Assembly: GCA_903772945.1 (NCBI GenBank)
Contig: CAICTM010000260.1
Location: 1 to 64,000 of the forward strand
Direction: 5' to 3'
Length of the DNA stretch: 64,000 nucleotides
DNA from: Seminavis robusta
Taxonomy: Eukaryota; Bacillariophyta; Bacillariophyceae; Naviculales; Naviculaceae
The notes under the pieces were generated by a model. That model had not been told where the DNA came from and did not search any database. It saw only the letters and a list, made by a program, of their open reading frames with translations. The translations under genes were made by a program, and so were the position numbers. Below, one piece after another: positions 34,501-43,925 of the stretch (positions within the stretch are counted from its first letter, which is position 1; each line of letters begins with the position of its first letter).

Positions 34501-35018
34501 TCCACGCCTTCATCACCTTGTCCAGCAAACTTTTTGTTTCCATGAATGATAAAGGCACTGCCACGCAAATGATCAAAGACCACAAAACAAGCTCGAGGGA
34601 TGTTCTGTTGCAGACAAGGGAACAAGTAGCCAGTGTCATCGGTCAAGCCGAATTTGCTTTTATTCCGCGAGGCTTGAATTTTGATGGATAAGGCTTCAAA
34701 GCGTCTCTTATCGCCATCGACCAGCACCGGTCCTGATTGTCGGGCGTTGGGACCGAGACGGACAAAATCATACCATCTGGCAAATTGCGACTGTTTCCCA
34801 AGTCGATCAGCCGCTTGTGACAAGGAAACCAACGTGCGATGTTTGCCATGGCAATAGAGCAGTTGGTCCCCGTGATCCTTGTGAAATTGGTGAGTGCGAA
34901 TGAAAAAGCGGCAGACAAAATCTTGCAAGATCGCGTTGTTTCGGAAGCTTTCGTGGCTGGCGAGAAACTCGCTCAGCCACAGCTGGAAGCCTCTGTCTTC
35001 GTTTTCGAACGTTTCCAT
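31560..35018 (-). CDS. trifunctional tRNA-ligase-like RNA repair enzyme, 1152 aa
   Basis: A single exon. The N-terminal part resembles the adenylyltransferase of fungal/plant tRNA ligases (Trl1/RNL): HGNKKF at 159-164 stands where those enzymes have GYxKFFN, and FTWKANGKNAG at 209-219 carries the KxNG nucleotidyl-lysine motif (Lys212), followed by LWLFVNSKG. A polynucleotide-kinase domain follows, with P-loop GVSGVGKST (807-815), ADDYF (841-845) and an S-N-T-S-T motif. The C-terminal 2H cyclic phosphodiesterase domain has two H-x-T motifs (HSTL at 1012 and HITI at 1083). The order ligase-kinase-CPDase is that of plant and yeast enzymes that heal and seal spliced tRNA halves and, in many eukaryotes, HAC1/XBP1-type mRNA in the unfolded protein response. 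A lysine-rich linker lies at 656-667. The ligase half is divergent. Confidence 0.72.
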   Translation of the reverse strand: METFENEDRGFQLWLSEFLASHESFRNNAILQDFVCRFFIRTHQFHKDHGDQLLYCHGKHRTLVSLSQAADRLGKQSQFARWYDFVRLGPNARQSGPVLVDGDKRRFEALSIKIQASRNKSKFGLTDDTGYLFPCLQQNIPRACFVVFDHLRGSAFIIHGNKKFAGQGDEGVEEGTTTSHDASSAVDLHAPPAKCFPGTEKLKPTHYIFTWKANGKNAGVYGYTDPVSKELWLFVNSKGVCECAGLLSDVMSHDHSKKTTFSQLSLVDTGQFPPHIFECFREIWKDGINQDLVLSLWSRGYLLLFEFNDNKHIVLEYGKDGRPVDHLAFIGMVQLPELGSIDTEHSGLVFKVDQEFTFDLWRGAMQAPAQTCKPTLLVKVGHLEMATQALMKGRFFYKDAPKGAWFDPPHQNHQCLAGEGAVCYEMAQDETKGDPVIRQLFKAKTASYITHRQFREFLRRTRNGDDAHLTTFKTLHQRALKFCRQKFGDLAAQPYPDPKEFCHGQKPSDVVAAAALFYTHFAMWLQERAIQMDSTAAALVDMMSKDILLPAESDAGRDYLKTAKMLGLLEDDVLRDTTDGPFVVARCGVAFQLAEFMAVHGLDDSLVFADPVEMVKRLEKENFVWENIPTGFHGEIVVGFNHVFPGGETPKMTKEAKKANKKGKKKKEDILGPIRKKFSNFLGSNPRVKVVLGKRDDQPDMIILETPDSGILISKTTHSEFNAELMALPCLVAEKGAEDYLDVKSHRLGLDAAVQQAETSLRQAFPTLQDLFDAQSPIDLQFGDVTGRLVPMVHSSTSPSKVLILRGVSGVGKSTVAKACQRLWRDTGQEPVASAPVVEADDYFGATCPYHPDLISAAHEDAQNRARGALDDSNVRCLVVSNTSTTAREYAPYLRMAVAKGASVTILTLDTATPLGFLQNLHDVDHKKVEKMARNLRSAENNPEGKTLDEIFKIADEQSANDRFHSDAALAWTVLDTESVTAVREIYVGFLQHAKEQGIMIPTNVVRPPNPHSTLVFVRRSSCVEDMKRMASLWSRHGSVQELTLGEVKYSTRIVDNKQKVLMSVAVAVTSFSPDLVERDSPHITIAYDADNASAADSNKLWQTDFKWPDDASVGCWGFQPSRAILKGTVEAGALKGDGIVHQMPDWLKKKQ

Positions 35019-35361
35019 TGTTTTGGTGAATATCTGGCTAGCTATTGAACGTAATTATTTGGTTTTATTAGCCTCCGCTTTCTTTCTTTGTGCTGCAGGC
35101 CAAGCTCCTCTGAAAGAAGGACAGGATGAGCGTCTCTTCGATCACGTCTTCGGTGCGTGCTTTTCCAAGTTTGGGTTTGGATCTTTTATTTGGGGGCGAG
35201 TTGAAACCTGGATCGCAAGAGAAGTCGGCGAAGATGGGAAGGCTTCTAACAGGAAGATGGGAAGGCTTATACAGGAACACGTTTCTGGTTAGCGAGACTA
35301 CCGGTACCAGTACCGGTATCACTCAATCAGTGGAGAGATAATTGCAGAGTCTACTGTCTAC
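35019..35361. other. intergenic upstream of the RNA-ligase-like gene
   Basis: Contains a GGTACCAGTACCGGTATC cluster (35302-35320). No gene seen. Confidence 0.5.
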
Positions 35362-35895
35362 CTATGTGGCTTTGTTGATTGTTGCGAGCTGGTTGCCTTT
35401 ATTTTGCTTGTGGTGCTGTTTCTTACCAGCATCTTCCCAACAGAAACCAGCATCATTCAGCTTTGCCTGACGTTCCTCACTCAGCCTATTGTTCATTAGG
35501 TCAGTGCGTCGGTTCATTGCCCAATACCCAAGTTTTGCATTCTTCGGGTATCGTGCTGGGATGTACCCATGACCATTCTCTGTCACAAACGCTTTAACGC
35601 AAGATATCATTATATCAAATGCTTTCTCAGATGATGGTCACGAGGTCGAATTATAACGTTATAACGTTGATTGCGAGGTGGTTTGCGGTCTTGTATCTTC
35701 CAAATGAATCCAATTGAGTTTAGCTTTCCACACGGTAGCCACATAGTTTTCCTTCATTGTATCTTCGCCGATTGTATTCCACCCAGCGATAGAGCGCTTC
35801 CTGTTTGCGCTTTACATAACAACTTCCAAACGTAATTTGGTAGTCTTTCAAAGCAAGGTAACCTTGTTCCCATTCTTCCTTCCCATGATTTCGGC
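35362..35895 (-). pseudogene. relic of a helicase-associated (HA) domain protein
   Basis: Two tandem HA-type units are visible in different frames. At about 35770-35890 the minus strand encodes WEQGYLALKDYQITFG ... LYRWVEYNRRRYNEGKL. At 35362-35610 it encodes AFVTENGHGYIPARYPKN ... LGYWAMNRRTDL ... LSEERQAKLNDAGFCWE. Both show the HA pattern (aromatic start, G-x-x-x-V/I-P, W-x-x-x-R-R, L-x-x-x-G-F-x-W). Stops and a frame change separate them, so the gene is broken. HA repeats are common in diatom proteins of unknown function. Confidence 0.68.
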
Positions 35896-35903
35896 CTCTG
35901 TTA

Positions 35904-36179
35904 CTACTGAGTGTTATCGCTCAAATCCGTGAGGGCTTTGGTACTTGGTGCCGCTCGAGGCGAGCGCTTTGGTACTACTGGGTGTTGTGGATCAAACGCC
36001 GCCAGAACTCGTTGCTGTATTTTGGTGTTATGGCGGAAGAAGCTGCGGGAGAACGCTTCCCACAATAAGTCTTGTAGCTGATTTGACGCAAAACAAGGAT
36101 CGTTGCGGGCCAATGATGGTTGGCAGCCCAAATCGGCGGAGCTACGTGCAAGTTGATTGTTTGAATCACCACAACTCAC
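35904..36179 (-). other. short frame, possible 5' part of the HA relic
   Basis: A 91-codon ATG frame upstream of the HA units on the same strand, with no domain of its own. It may be the N-terminus of the decayed HA protein or chance. Confidence 0.25.
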
Positions 36180-36212
36180 GCTTCTTTTCTCTCTGTGGTT
36201 CTTAGTGGATGG

Positions 36213-37745
36213 TCACTTTTCATCGTTCCATGTAGAGTCTGTCGTCGAGCCATCATAACTTTGCCGTGCTGCAGTATCTTCCTCCGCTGCGGGAGAGCTG
36301 GTGTCATTTAAATCCAGTCCGTTTTCTCGTATATCACTGGTTCCGTTGACTGCTTCTCCTTCGTCACCTCCATACTCATTACTAGTCTCAATAGCAGAGC
36401 CCCCGGGAAAGGTAGCGCATCCGGCGTCTCCAGTGGTGAACGAAGGATTCATTTTGCCTGATGCATGTTTCTCTTCTCCTGACAGATCGCCCTTTTGGCG
36501 AAACTGGGCAGAACTGTCCGGGTTGGCAGAGTCACCGGAGGCTTCCAGCGTACTCTGGTTGCTTTTTTGAAATTCCGCAATCAGCCCAGATCTGTGCTTG
36601 TCAACCTCCATGTTTATTGCAGTTTCGCGCCTTGTGCTTCTCAAAACAACCTTCTTGATCGATGAGCGCCAGTGAGAAACGTCGTTCCTTTGTTGCACCT
36701 TGTCCCCGTGGAGGGCGCGGCGGAACGCCCAAAACCTAGATTGGTCCGGGAAATCCTTTCGGGCCACCAGGTAGGATGGCCTCGCATAAATCAGAACATT
36801 CAGGAAGCCTTGGAGCGGGAGGGTGATGGACACAATTATCAGCAAAGGATACAGGGTATCTTCGTCTTCTGCATGGAAATGTCTCATTTCTAATGATCGT
36901 AACAGAACTGTTGGCAAAAAACAGAGCAAGAACGATGCGACGTACAAGAAGGCTTGGGTTGCCACTGCCTTAATTCTTTTGGTCTGTTGCTGATTGAGTT
37001 GGTTGCCAGCTGATGCGCCAATGGAGGAATGTAGATAGGCCCTGCTCCGTACGATGGTTTGCCTAACATGAAGATAAACCATTATATTGCTGGTCAAGAT
37101 GACAATAAAGATAATCATGGCGGGGATGCCCGCAAAAACCCAGCTGATGGCAATCGATTCACAGCACACGGCATCTTCGCCATCCTCAGGATTGCAGCCG
37201 CAGCCGTGAGGGTAGTCGTATACCCAACAACCCATCCCAACCAAAACCTCGTTGTAGACTCCCATCACCGCTCCAATAGTAGCGGTGACGAGGGGGTATC
37301 CAATGGAAAGAATGTGCATGAATGGCTCGACCCTTCTAGCAAGTTGCTGTTCCTTGAAACCAAATCGAACTGTCAGCAGGAAGTACAAGCTGAGAGATCC
37401 ATTGTACCAAGCATTGCTAAAGGAAAATTGTTGCAAGAATCCCAGAGCAGTACAACTTGTGTCATTCCCGAAAGCCCACACTCTTTGAGAAGTCTCGTTG
37501 GGCAAGAGAAATCCCTGAAGAGCAATCGCGACACTGCTCACCAGATCACAGCAGCTGAGGCCCAACAATATTCTGCGATAGGGACTTCTCTTTTTCGACG
37601 AAAGAACCATGTAGATAATGTTGGAACTTCCCCAAAAACTCAAAAGCGCGGAAACGATGGCGATAATGTAGAGGGCCTGCTCCTGAGCATCCGTGAGACT
37701 GGAGATGTCCTCGCTTGGCAACCCGCTGTCCCCCTCTAGAGACAT
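36213..37745 (-). CDS. seven-transmembrane receptor (GPCR-like), 510 aa
   Basis: A single exon. Seven hydrophobic helices at about 25-48, 59-81, 107-130, 144-164, 198-226, 262-283 and 298-321 are followed by a 190-residue Ser/Asp/Glu-rich cytoplasmic tail. Cys98 before TM3 and the Cys cluster in the second extracellular loop (CGCNPEDGEDAVCC) could form the usual GPCR disulfide. N83-E-T and other N-x-S/T sites suit an extracellular N-terminus. TM7 has LNVLIYARPSYL, comparable to the NPxxY region. The overall look is of the cAMP-receptor/secretin-like families that are widespread in protists; the ligand is unknown. No cleavable signal peptide is evident. It is divergent from the uL3m gene. Confidence 0.82.
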   Translation of the reverse strand: MSLEGDSGLPSEDISSLTDAQEQALYIIAIVSALLSFWGSSNIIYMVLSSKKRSPYRRILLGLSCCDLVSSVAIALQGFLLPNETSQRVWAFGNDTSCTALGFLQQFSFSNAWYNGSLSLYFLLTVRFGFKEQQLARRVEPFMHILSIGYPLVTATIGAVMGVYNEVLVGMGCWVYDYPHGCGCNPEDGEDAVCCESIAISWVFAGIPAMIIFIVILTSNIMVYLHVRQTIVRSRAYLHSSIGASAGNQLNQQQTKRIKAVATQAFLYVASFLLCFLPTVLLRSLEMRHFHAEDEDTLYPLLIIVSITLPLQGFLNVLIYARPSYLVARKDFPDQSRFWAFRRALHGDKVQQRNDVSHWRSSIKKVVLRSTRRETAINMEVDKHRSGLIAEFQKSNQSTLEASGDSANPDSSAQFRQKGDLSGEEKHASGKMNPSFTTGDAGCATFPGGSAIETSNEYGGDEGEAVNGTSDIRENGLDLNDTSSPAAEEDTAARQSYDGSTTDSTWNDEK

Positions 37746-38076
37746 AGTTGTGTTTGTTCTTGTCCGTCTTGTTGCTTATGCCAAGTTGGGGTCTGCCCTG
37801 TCCAAGTTGAGGTGTGGCCTTGTGAGAGTACTGTAGTTTTCGTTGTTGGATGGTCGGGCCTACGATGACTGCATGCCTGATGGAAGCAGTGGGAACGCGA
37901 GGATGTGGTCGCTTTTGTTGATGTTACGACGTTACGGCTAAGCTTTTCATCCACGCTCTGCCTTGTTTAGCCAACGGAGCTGTAAGAATGAATGGCTCAG
38001 AGGCTTCGTCAAAACCCCTCGGACCTCGGATCTTCGCAACCATGGAGATAACACCCCCACAAACAAGCAACATCTT
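37746..38076. promoter_or_regulatory. divergent promoter region of the GPCR and uL3m genes
   Basis: About 330 bp separates the two divergent starts (37745 minus; 38077 plus by my choice), so both promoters must lie here. No specific box was identified with confidence. Confidence 0.45.
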
Positions 38077-39455
38077 ATGATGATGATGTCGTCTCGAGCC
38101 ATCATCGCAGCCACTGCTCATGTGAAGAGCCTTCGTCTTGTGACACGAGGACAGCAACGACAGCAGTTCTTGTTGACCGTATCATCACAGCAACCATTAC
38201 TGCGTTCCTACTCTACCACCTTTGCGTGCCTCAAGAAACGCAAGGACGATGACGATGACGACGATGAAATCATTACCATGAACACGGAAATGTCGGAAGA
38301 AGAAGCTCGACAACTGATTGACGACGAACTAGCGAAAATGGAGAAGGAACACGCCGATAAGTTCGCCGTGGCACCAGAAGATTGGAAACCAGGAATGCGC
38401 AAGCGGAAATTAGTGGTGGGCCGTAATCTCGAAGATTTTGAGCGAGAAATCTTTCCCGATCGATTCGCCGCCAAATGGACCTTGCGAGATAAACGCTGTG
38501 GCGCCTTGGCCATTAAAGTGGGCATGCTGCCTGTCTGGGATCCCGTCTGGGGTGAACGACACGCCTGTACTTTGCTATATGTCGACAACAATGTAGTGTT
38601 GGGACACAAGACCATGGAGCAAAATGGATACACGGCAGTACAGGTGGCTGCAGGACAACGAAAACGAAAAAATGTCGGTAAAAGCATCCTGGGACAGTAC
38701 AAGGGATTGTTGCAGTACGATCCAACCGAAAATCCACCCTTTCTAGTACGAGAATTTCGTGTCACCAATGAAGAGCACATGCCACCACTCTTTTCTTGCA
38801 TTCATGCGCGCCATTTTGTACCTGGACAAAATGTGGATATTTCTGGAATCTCCAAAGGAAAAGGATTCCAAGGAGCCATGAAGCGGTGGGGATTTGGTGG
38901 TATGCCGGCCACACATGGAACCTCCAAGTCTCATCGACACTTGGGATCAACTGGAGCGTGCCAAGATCCTGGAAAGGTCTGGAAGGGCAAGAAAATGGCT
39001 GGTCGAATGGGAGGTGACCGAGTGACGGTTCAAAATATGCGCGTTCTCAAAATTGATCGAGGACGAAACTTGCTCTGGATCAAGGTAAGCATCAAGGTTA
39101 TATAAAGTGTCATCCTTCAAGCCTGTTTGAGTTGAGTCGAGTCGAGTCAATTCAAGTCTCTTCATTTTGTCTTCCTTCTCTACAGGGTCATGTCCCAGGC
39201 CAAAAGGGCGGGTTTGTAGAAATTCGTGACGCCGTCAAGAAACCACTCTGGAATACCGATCTAGTAGAAGGAGCGTTGGATCGACCCCCCTTGCCAACCT
39301 ATGAGTATGCCAACGATACATTGGAAGGCACCGATGATGAAATCATTGATGGATCGGGGGCAGCAGGGCACGAACTATTCATGCCCATTGGCAACGAGGA
39401 TCCATTTGATCCCGATTACCGACATACCGTCGAACAACTTCCTGCGGATGATTAA
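38077..39455 (+). CDS. mitochondrial large-subunit ribosomal protein uL3m, 2 exons
   Basis: Exons 38077-39084 and 39186-39455, with a 101-nt GT-AG intron, encode 425 aa. The frame is open back to 37963, but the ATG at 38077 (MMMMSSRAIIAATAHVKSLRL) gives a basic, Ser/Ala-rich mitochondrial presequence and is preferred. The body has the uL3 hallmarks: ALAIKVGMLPVWD, VDISGISKGKGFQGAMKRWGF, ATHGTSKSHRHLGSTGACQDPGKVWKGKKMAGRMGG and VLKIDRGRNLLWIKGHVPGQKGG. uL3 binds near the peptidyl-transferase centre of 23S-type rRNA. An acidic Asp run follows the presequence, and the C-terminal tail after the uL3 core is acidic. Confidence 0.93.
39085..39185 (+). other. intron of uL3m
   Basis: GTAAGC donor and CTACAG acceptor, phase 0, splitting WIK from GHVPGQ. 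It contains GAGTCGAGTCGAGTC (39130-39145). Read-through adds six codons and a stop. Confidence 0.9.
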
Positions 39456-39820
39456 ACAGTCTAAACAAAGTAGGCCTATTTTTGGTGGCTGCGTAGTCCG
39501 TAGACGATGACGAATTCGTAGCTGGTTTGGATCCATTCTACCCCTCTTTGACAGCAGCAGAACGAGTCCGTGTGTCTATTTCTTGCAGGCTGTAGGTGCA
39601 TTGGGATGGCGCATTGAGGACGACGAGGGCAGGTCGTATCACGGAGAAACCTCAGCACACGAAACCCAGCCTCCCAATTGATATTGCCACAGATGCAGGG
39701 TTACTAAAAAAATTGGCTGTCTACAGTATTAGCGTACAATGTATTGAGCGAATAGCTAATGGTTCGTAGCAGAGAAAGGCTTCTCTACCACGATCATGCT
39801 AGGGCCGGCCTGGTCATCCG

Positions 39821-42800
39821 TCATGAAGGTGAGTGTATTGAACCTCTTGATCCTCGCAGGTCTTCAGAGGAGCCCTCACCTACATCAGATACATCATCTA
39901 AATTGAAGAATCCTGACGTTTCTTCGGTTTCGTTCTCGGATGTGAAGTGGCATAGTGCCGGATCTGAAAGCTCTGAATTGGACAATTTTCCACCAGAATG
40001 CTCGGGAAGTGGTTCCAGGCCCTTATCCTCAGCGATGGGGGTCAAGGGAGACTGCGAAGGTCGAATATTGTCGTTATCAGCGCTGTGGGACTCCAAATGA
40101 TCATCATCGTGAAAAGAAGCTTCTGACGAATCCTTGCTGGGATTTTCATCATATAGAACGGTGGAAAGGTTCATTCGACCCCACGACGCTTTGTTGTCGG
40201 AGAGAACGTCGTCTCGTTTAACAATTCCGGTGTCCTCTGATTCTGATTTCGGTCTAATGGTATGTAAACTCCCGGTGGTTTCAAACGTTGACTGCGTTAC
40301 CAACAGCACAGCACCAAAACGACGAGGCATTGATGAGGTCAACATGTTGCTCAACCCGATGGCCCCTCGACGTTACAACGAAACACTGACGTACCATACT
40401 AATTCCAGCCCACGAAGTTTTCTCACCGAGTACATCCGCCTCGATTGAAGCTCTTGATACTCGTGCCACCTCGGCCTGGCTGCCCTCTTGCGACGCTGCA
40501 CTCTCCAAAATAATGGGCGGTATTCTCAGGTCAGAGGAGGACTTTCGCTTGATCATCGGTAATGGCTCAGGAGAACCTGCGGGGAAAGAAGGTGCGGCCA
40601 AATGATCTGATCCATTGCCGCCATTGAGACTCCTGTCGCTGCTGTTATGGCTGTTAATGCTTTTTGACAACCATCGGCTGGATCCTTGCTTGTACGATCC
40701 ATCCATGTTGCTTCTGTAGGAAGAATCCATGCGGCTTCCAAACATTTGCCTATTTGACGACATGCCTGCAGCTCTCGAATACTGTTGAACTGCATTGCTC
40801 ACAACGGATTTTACGTCCTTGCCCTCTTCACCTTTTGGACCCCAATGCACTGAGTATATCAGGTTTCCGAAACTGTTGATGCCGCAGCAAGTTCAGACCG
40901 AGTTAGTACATAATCGCAGGAGACACGATTACCAATGAGCAATCAAGAGTCACGATCAAATCTTACATGAGAGCCACAACTGCTAGGTCATTCCTGGATT
41001 TTGCAAAGACGGAGGAAGCGGTAAGTCAGGGATTTCGAGCACCTCTTCCTTTTCGGCGGTCCACTCTTACATCCAGATGATCACACAGCGGACAAAGAAA
41101 CCTGTTTGGGGATCTGTCCCGAGCATGACTAATATTGGAACACCAACGACAAAGATCTGTCGAATGGGAAAAGAGGGGAATGAGTTAGTCGAGAGCACGT
41201 CGTACTAGATAGGCATTTGCATCGCATGGACTGCCCACTGACCTGTAGATTGGATATCATCGCGATCCTGCAATAGACCGAAGAGGCAGTCGCGGTGGAT
41301 GTGTTCCATGGTTGGTGTGAGAAACCGTGAACAGGAAAGGGACAAAAAATGAGACACATGGCACTGCTTTTGTTGCGTGTTGTGGTCCAGAGAGTGACTT
41401 ACGAGACGTATTTCCCCTCTGAAAACTTTGTTGGGATAGATCTACTGACGTAGCACATGTAACACGCTGTGCCCAAGAGGCACAGATGCAAAGCAGCGAT
41501 CAAACCAGCAAACACCATCCATTGGTCTGAATTGCCTGGCAAACCAAGTGAGTAGGGAGAGATTGGTATCAGTCCTGATTCTGTGAATTGAATGCCTTTG
41601 TCTCGACGATTGCAACCAACCAACTTACAATACCCGACTGATTCCAAAGCTGCTCCAAATTGATCTTCGCTGAGGACTTTTCGTTCCCACTCCAATGGGT
41701 CCACCACAGTCCACACGATGAGTATGGTGACATCCAATGCCAAGACCGCCCCGATGACACAAAATGTTTCTTTGAATGTGACAATGTTCCGTCGCATGTC
41801 AATGGCGCTCTTGAAAATGATGAAAACCCGTCTAATCTTGGCAAACAGAGTGCCGAATGTGATGGAGAACCCTACCGAGTACATCCACGGAATCGCCATG
41901 CATGCGGCCACAGGTCCGTCTGCTTCGTCTTGCTGTGCCAAAGGGATAATGGTGCAGGTACTAATCAAGCATCCCAGCAACACCAAATTCAAAAAGAAGG
42001 GCTGTGATACCCGCACTTGTGTAGATTGTCGTTGGTATATTAACCACACACCACATCCGATAATGGACAGTACGTTGACTCCCAACATGGCATATGCCAT
42101 AGCCAAGAGCGTAGCGGGGATCAGATTGGTATTCTCTGCCACTTCGACGGAACAATCATCTCCGGTCCATTTGGTGGACGAACAGACACAGACGCCGTTG
42201 GCATCGGCGGAACCATGATTGGGATCACAAGGCAATTCGCAGGCATCTCCGGCGGTTCCCACCGGACAGAGTGCCTTTTGGAAATATTTACTGTAGAGTT
42301 CATCGAGCCTCGAGCTCGTGACGGCCGCCAATGCCCATCGGTTGAGAAGGATCAAAACAATTGGGTCTAGTCGATAGCTGCGTGCCCATGCAATGTACTT
42401 TTGATGCCAGAACAAACGAAACGTCGTGTGTGTGAGCGCCACCGCCATTCGGACAGCCCACAATTAATTAAGTTAGTTGTGCTCTACGTACCTGTGTATT
42501 AAACGTTTCTTTGGTCACTTCCAACTGGGGATCCCAGGCTGCTCGATAATACAGCTGGAAGATGAAGATAGAAAAACGATAACCGTATGTATGTGAGCTA
42601 CCATACATGGTAGGATTGATGGGCGTGAGTAGTAACACACACTACACTTACCTGTAGTTCGTCATCTGCGTAAAGGACGCACTTTTCGGCCTTTAATTCG
42701 AGCAGGCAATCGTCCTGGGAGGGACACATGAGGTAGTTAATCTTGGGATACCTTGCCTTGACGACCCCCGCGTAAAAGGTGCCATCCTTGAGACAGACCC

Positions 42801-43392
42801 ATGCCCGTGCTGCTTCGGCTTGCGAGAGTGTGGAGAAGTCCAAGGTGGTCTTGTCGACGTATTTGACCGTACTAATGGACGATCGCAACCAAGGGGGAGA
42901 CATGTCGGCTCGTAGCGCTCGATCGGGTGTGGAGTAAAAGTTGGCCACCATCACGTCGAGTTGGCCGCAACTTTCTTGAGGGTTTTCCGCCACTTGATGG
43001 CAATCATTGGCTACCAGGTCAAAAGAGGCACCGTATTGAAGCGGTGCCACACTCAGATTCCAGTTCAGTGTTACGTTGTCGGCGGCAGCAAAGTCGACCA
43101 GGCTCTCCAGCAAGTCCTTCTGAAAGCCGCCATAGACGACGGTCCCATTGGGTAGCTCTTCGACGGTAGCAAAGGGTGGCGCGTGGAACACCGCAACTCG
43201 GAGGTTTATCACGGAAGGGAACTTGGGGAGGGGAGGAGGTGTGGAAAACGCTGCCGAGGTGTAAGAAACCGGTTCCTGTTCTGGTTCTACCAATACCATC
43301 TCAAACTCGGCTGCGCTACAGCGGACTACTAGTGAAGGCCACCAGCAGGCAACCGACAAGACATGGAGAAGCAGCACCCATCGTTGTCTCAT
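39821..43392 (-). CDS. class C GPCR with bacterial-type (PBP2) ligand-binding ectodomain, 8 exons
   Basis: My exon model on the minus strand is 43392-42652, 42554-42492, 42397-41403, 41267-41243, 41156-41071, 40993-40967, 40872-40395 and 40291-39821; phases agree and give 961 aa. The ATG at 43392 starts a signal peptide (MRQRWVLLLHVLSVACWW), although the frame opens at 43509. Residues about 60-310 look like a periplasmic amino-acid-binding fold (LRVAVFHAPPF, YGGFQKDLLESL, GQLDVMVANFYSTPDRALRADMSPPW). EGF-like cysteines follow (about 312-350), then 7TM_3 helices from about 359, with the last helices encoded by the three tiny exons. The Ser/Asp-rich tail is cytoplasmic. Standard class C receptors carry an ANF/PBP1 domain instead. 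The likely role is sensing small metabolites at the cell surface; the ligand is unknown. Confidence 0.78.
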
Positions 43393-43744
43393 GGCGACTT
43401 GATTTGACTCAACTCGACTCGACACCTTGGATAATAACAAGTAGTCTAGGTTGGCTTTGGCTCCTTCTACGAGCCAGCTAGCCTTCTTTACTACAAGTAT
43501 GCCCTTCAAAACTTGGCGGTGGCCGAATGAATGCTTGCTTGGCCAAGGGGCCCTTGTCGCGTCTTGCTTGAATCTACTAGACTAGTCGGATCGAGTGGAC
43601 TCACTGGACTCAGGTACCGGTACAGGGGACTTCCACCACGAAGGTATTTACAGTTCGCCGACAAAAAAGGCATCCTCCCAAGGAACATCTTGCGACAGCG
43701 ATGAGAACAAATTTCGTAATCATTGACCTCATGGTTAAGATACT

Positions 43745-43925
43745 TACTAGATACAAGTATTTGACCAAGAACCTTTGTTGGGATAGACTATGTGCCTCTT
43801 GGGCAGAGGGGAACAGACGCAAAGCATATATCAAACCAGCAAATACCATTTCCTAGCTAGCAAACCAAGTAAGAAGTGAGAGATTGGCATCACTCATTCA
43901 TGAGTCTGTGAAATTGAATATCTTG
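43745..43925 (-). pseudogene. decayed partial duplicate of the class C GPCR gene
   Basis: The minus strand encodes MVFAGLIYALRLF in a broken context, matching MVFAGLIAALHLC in exon 3 of the neighbouring receptor. The DNA match covers about 180 bp and parallels plus-strand 41418-41590, including atcaaaccagcaaa-accat and ggcatca-tcatt-atgagtctgtgaattgaat-like stretches. Only this piece of a second copy survives, just upstream of the intact gene. Confidence 0.72.

Noticed and set aside
37963-38076. Upstream ATG for uL3m
   Set aside because: It adds 38 residues lacking presequence character; the ATG at 38077 gives a typical mitochondrial presequence.
41569-42218. Several 90-166-aa frames overlapping the class C receptor
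   Set aside because: They are antisense or alternate-frame shadows of exon 3.
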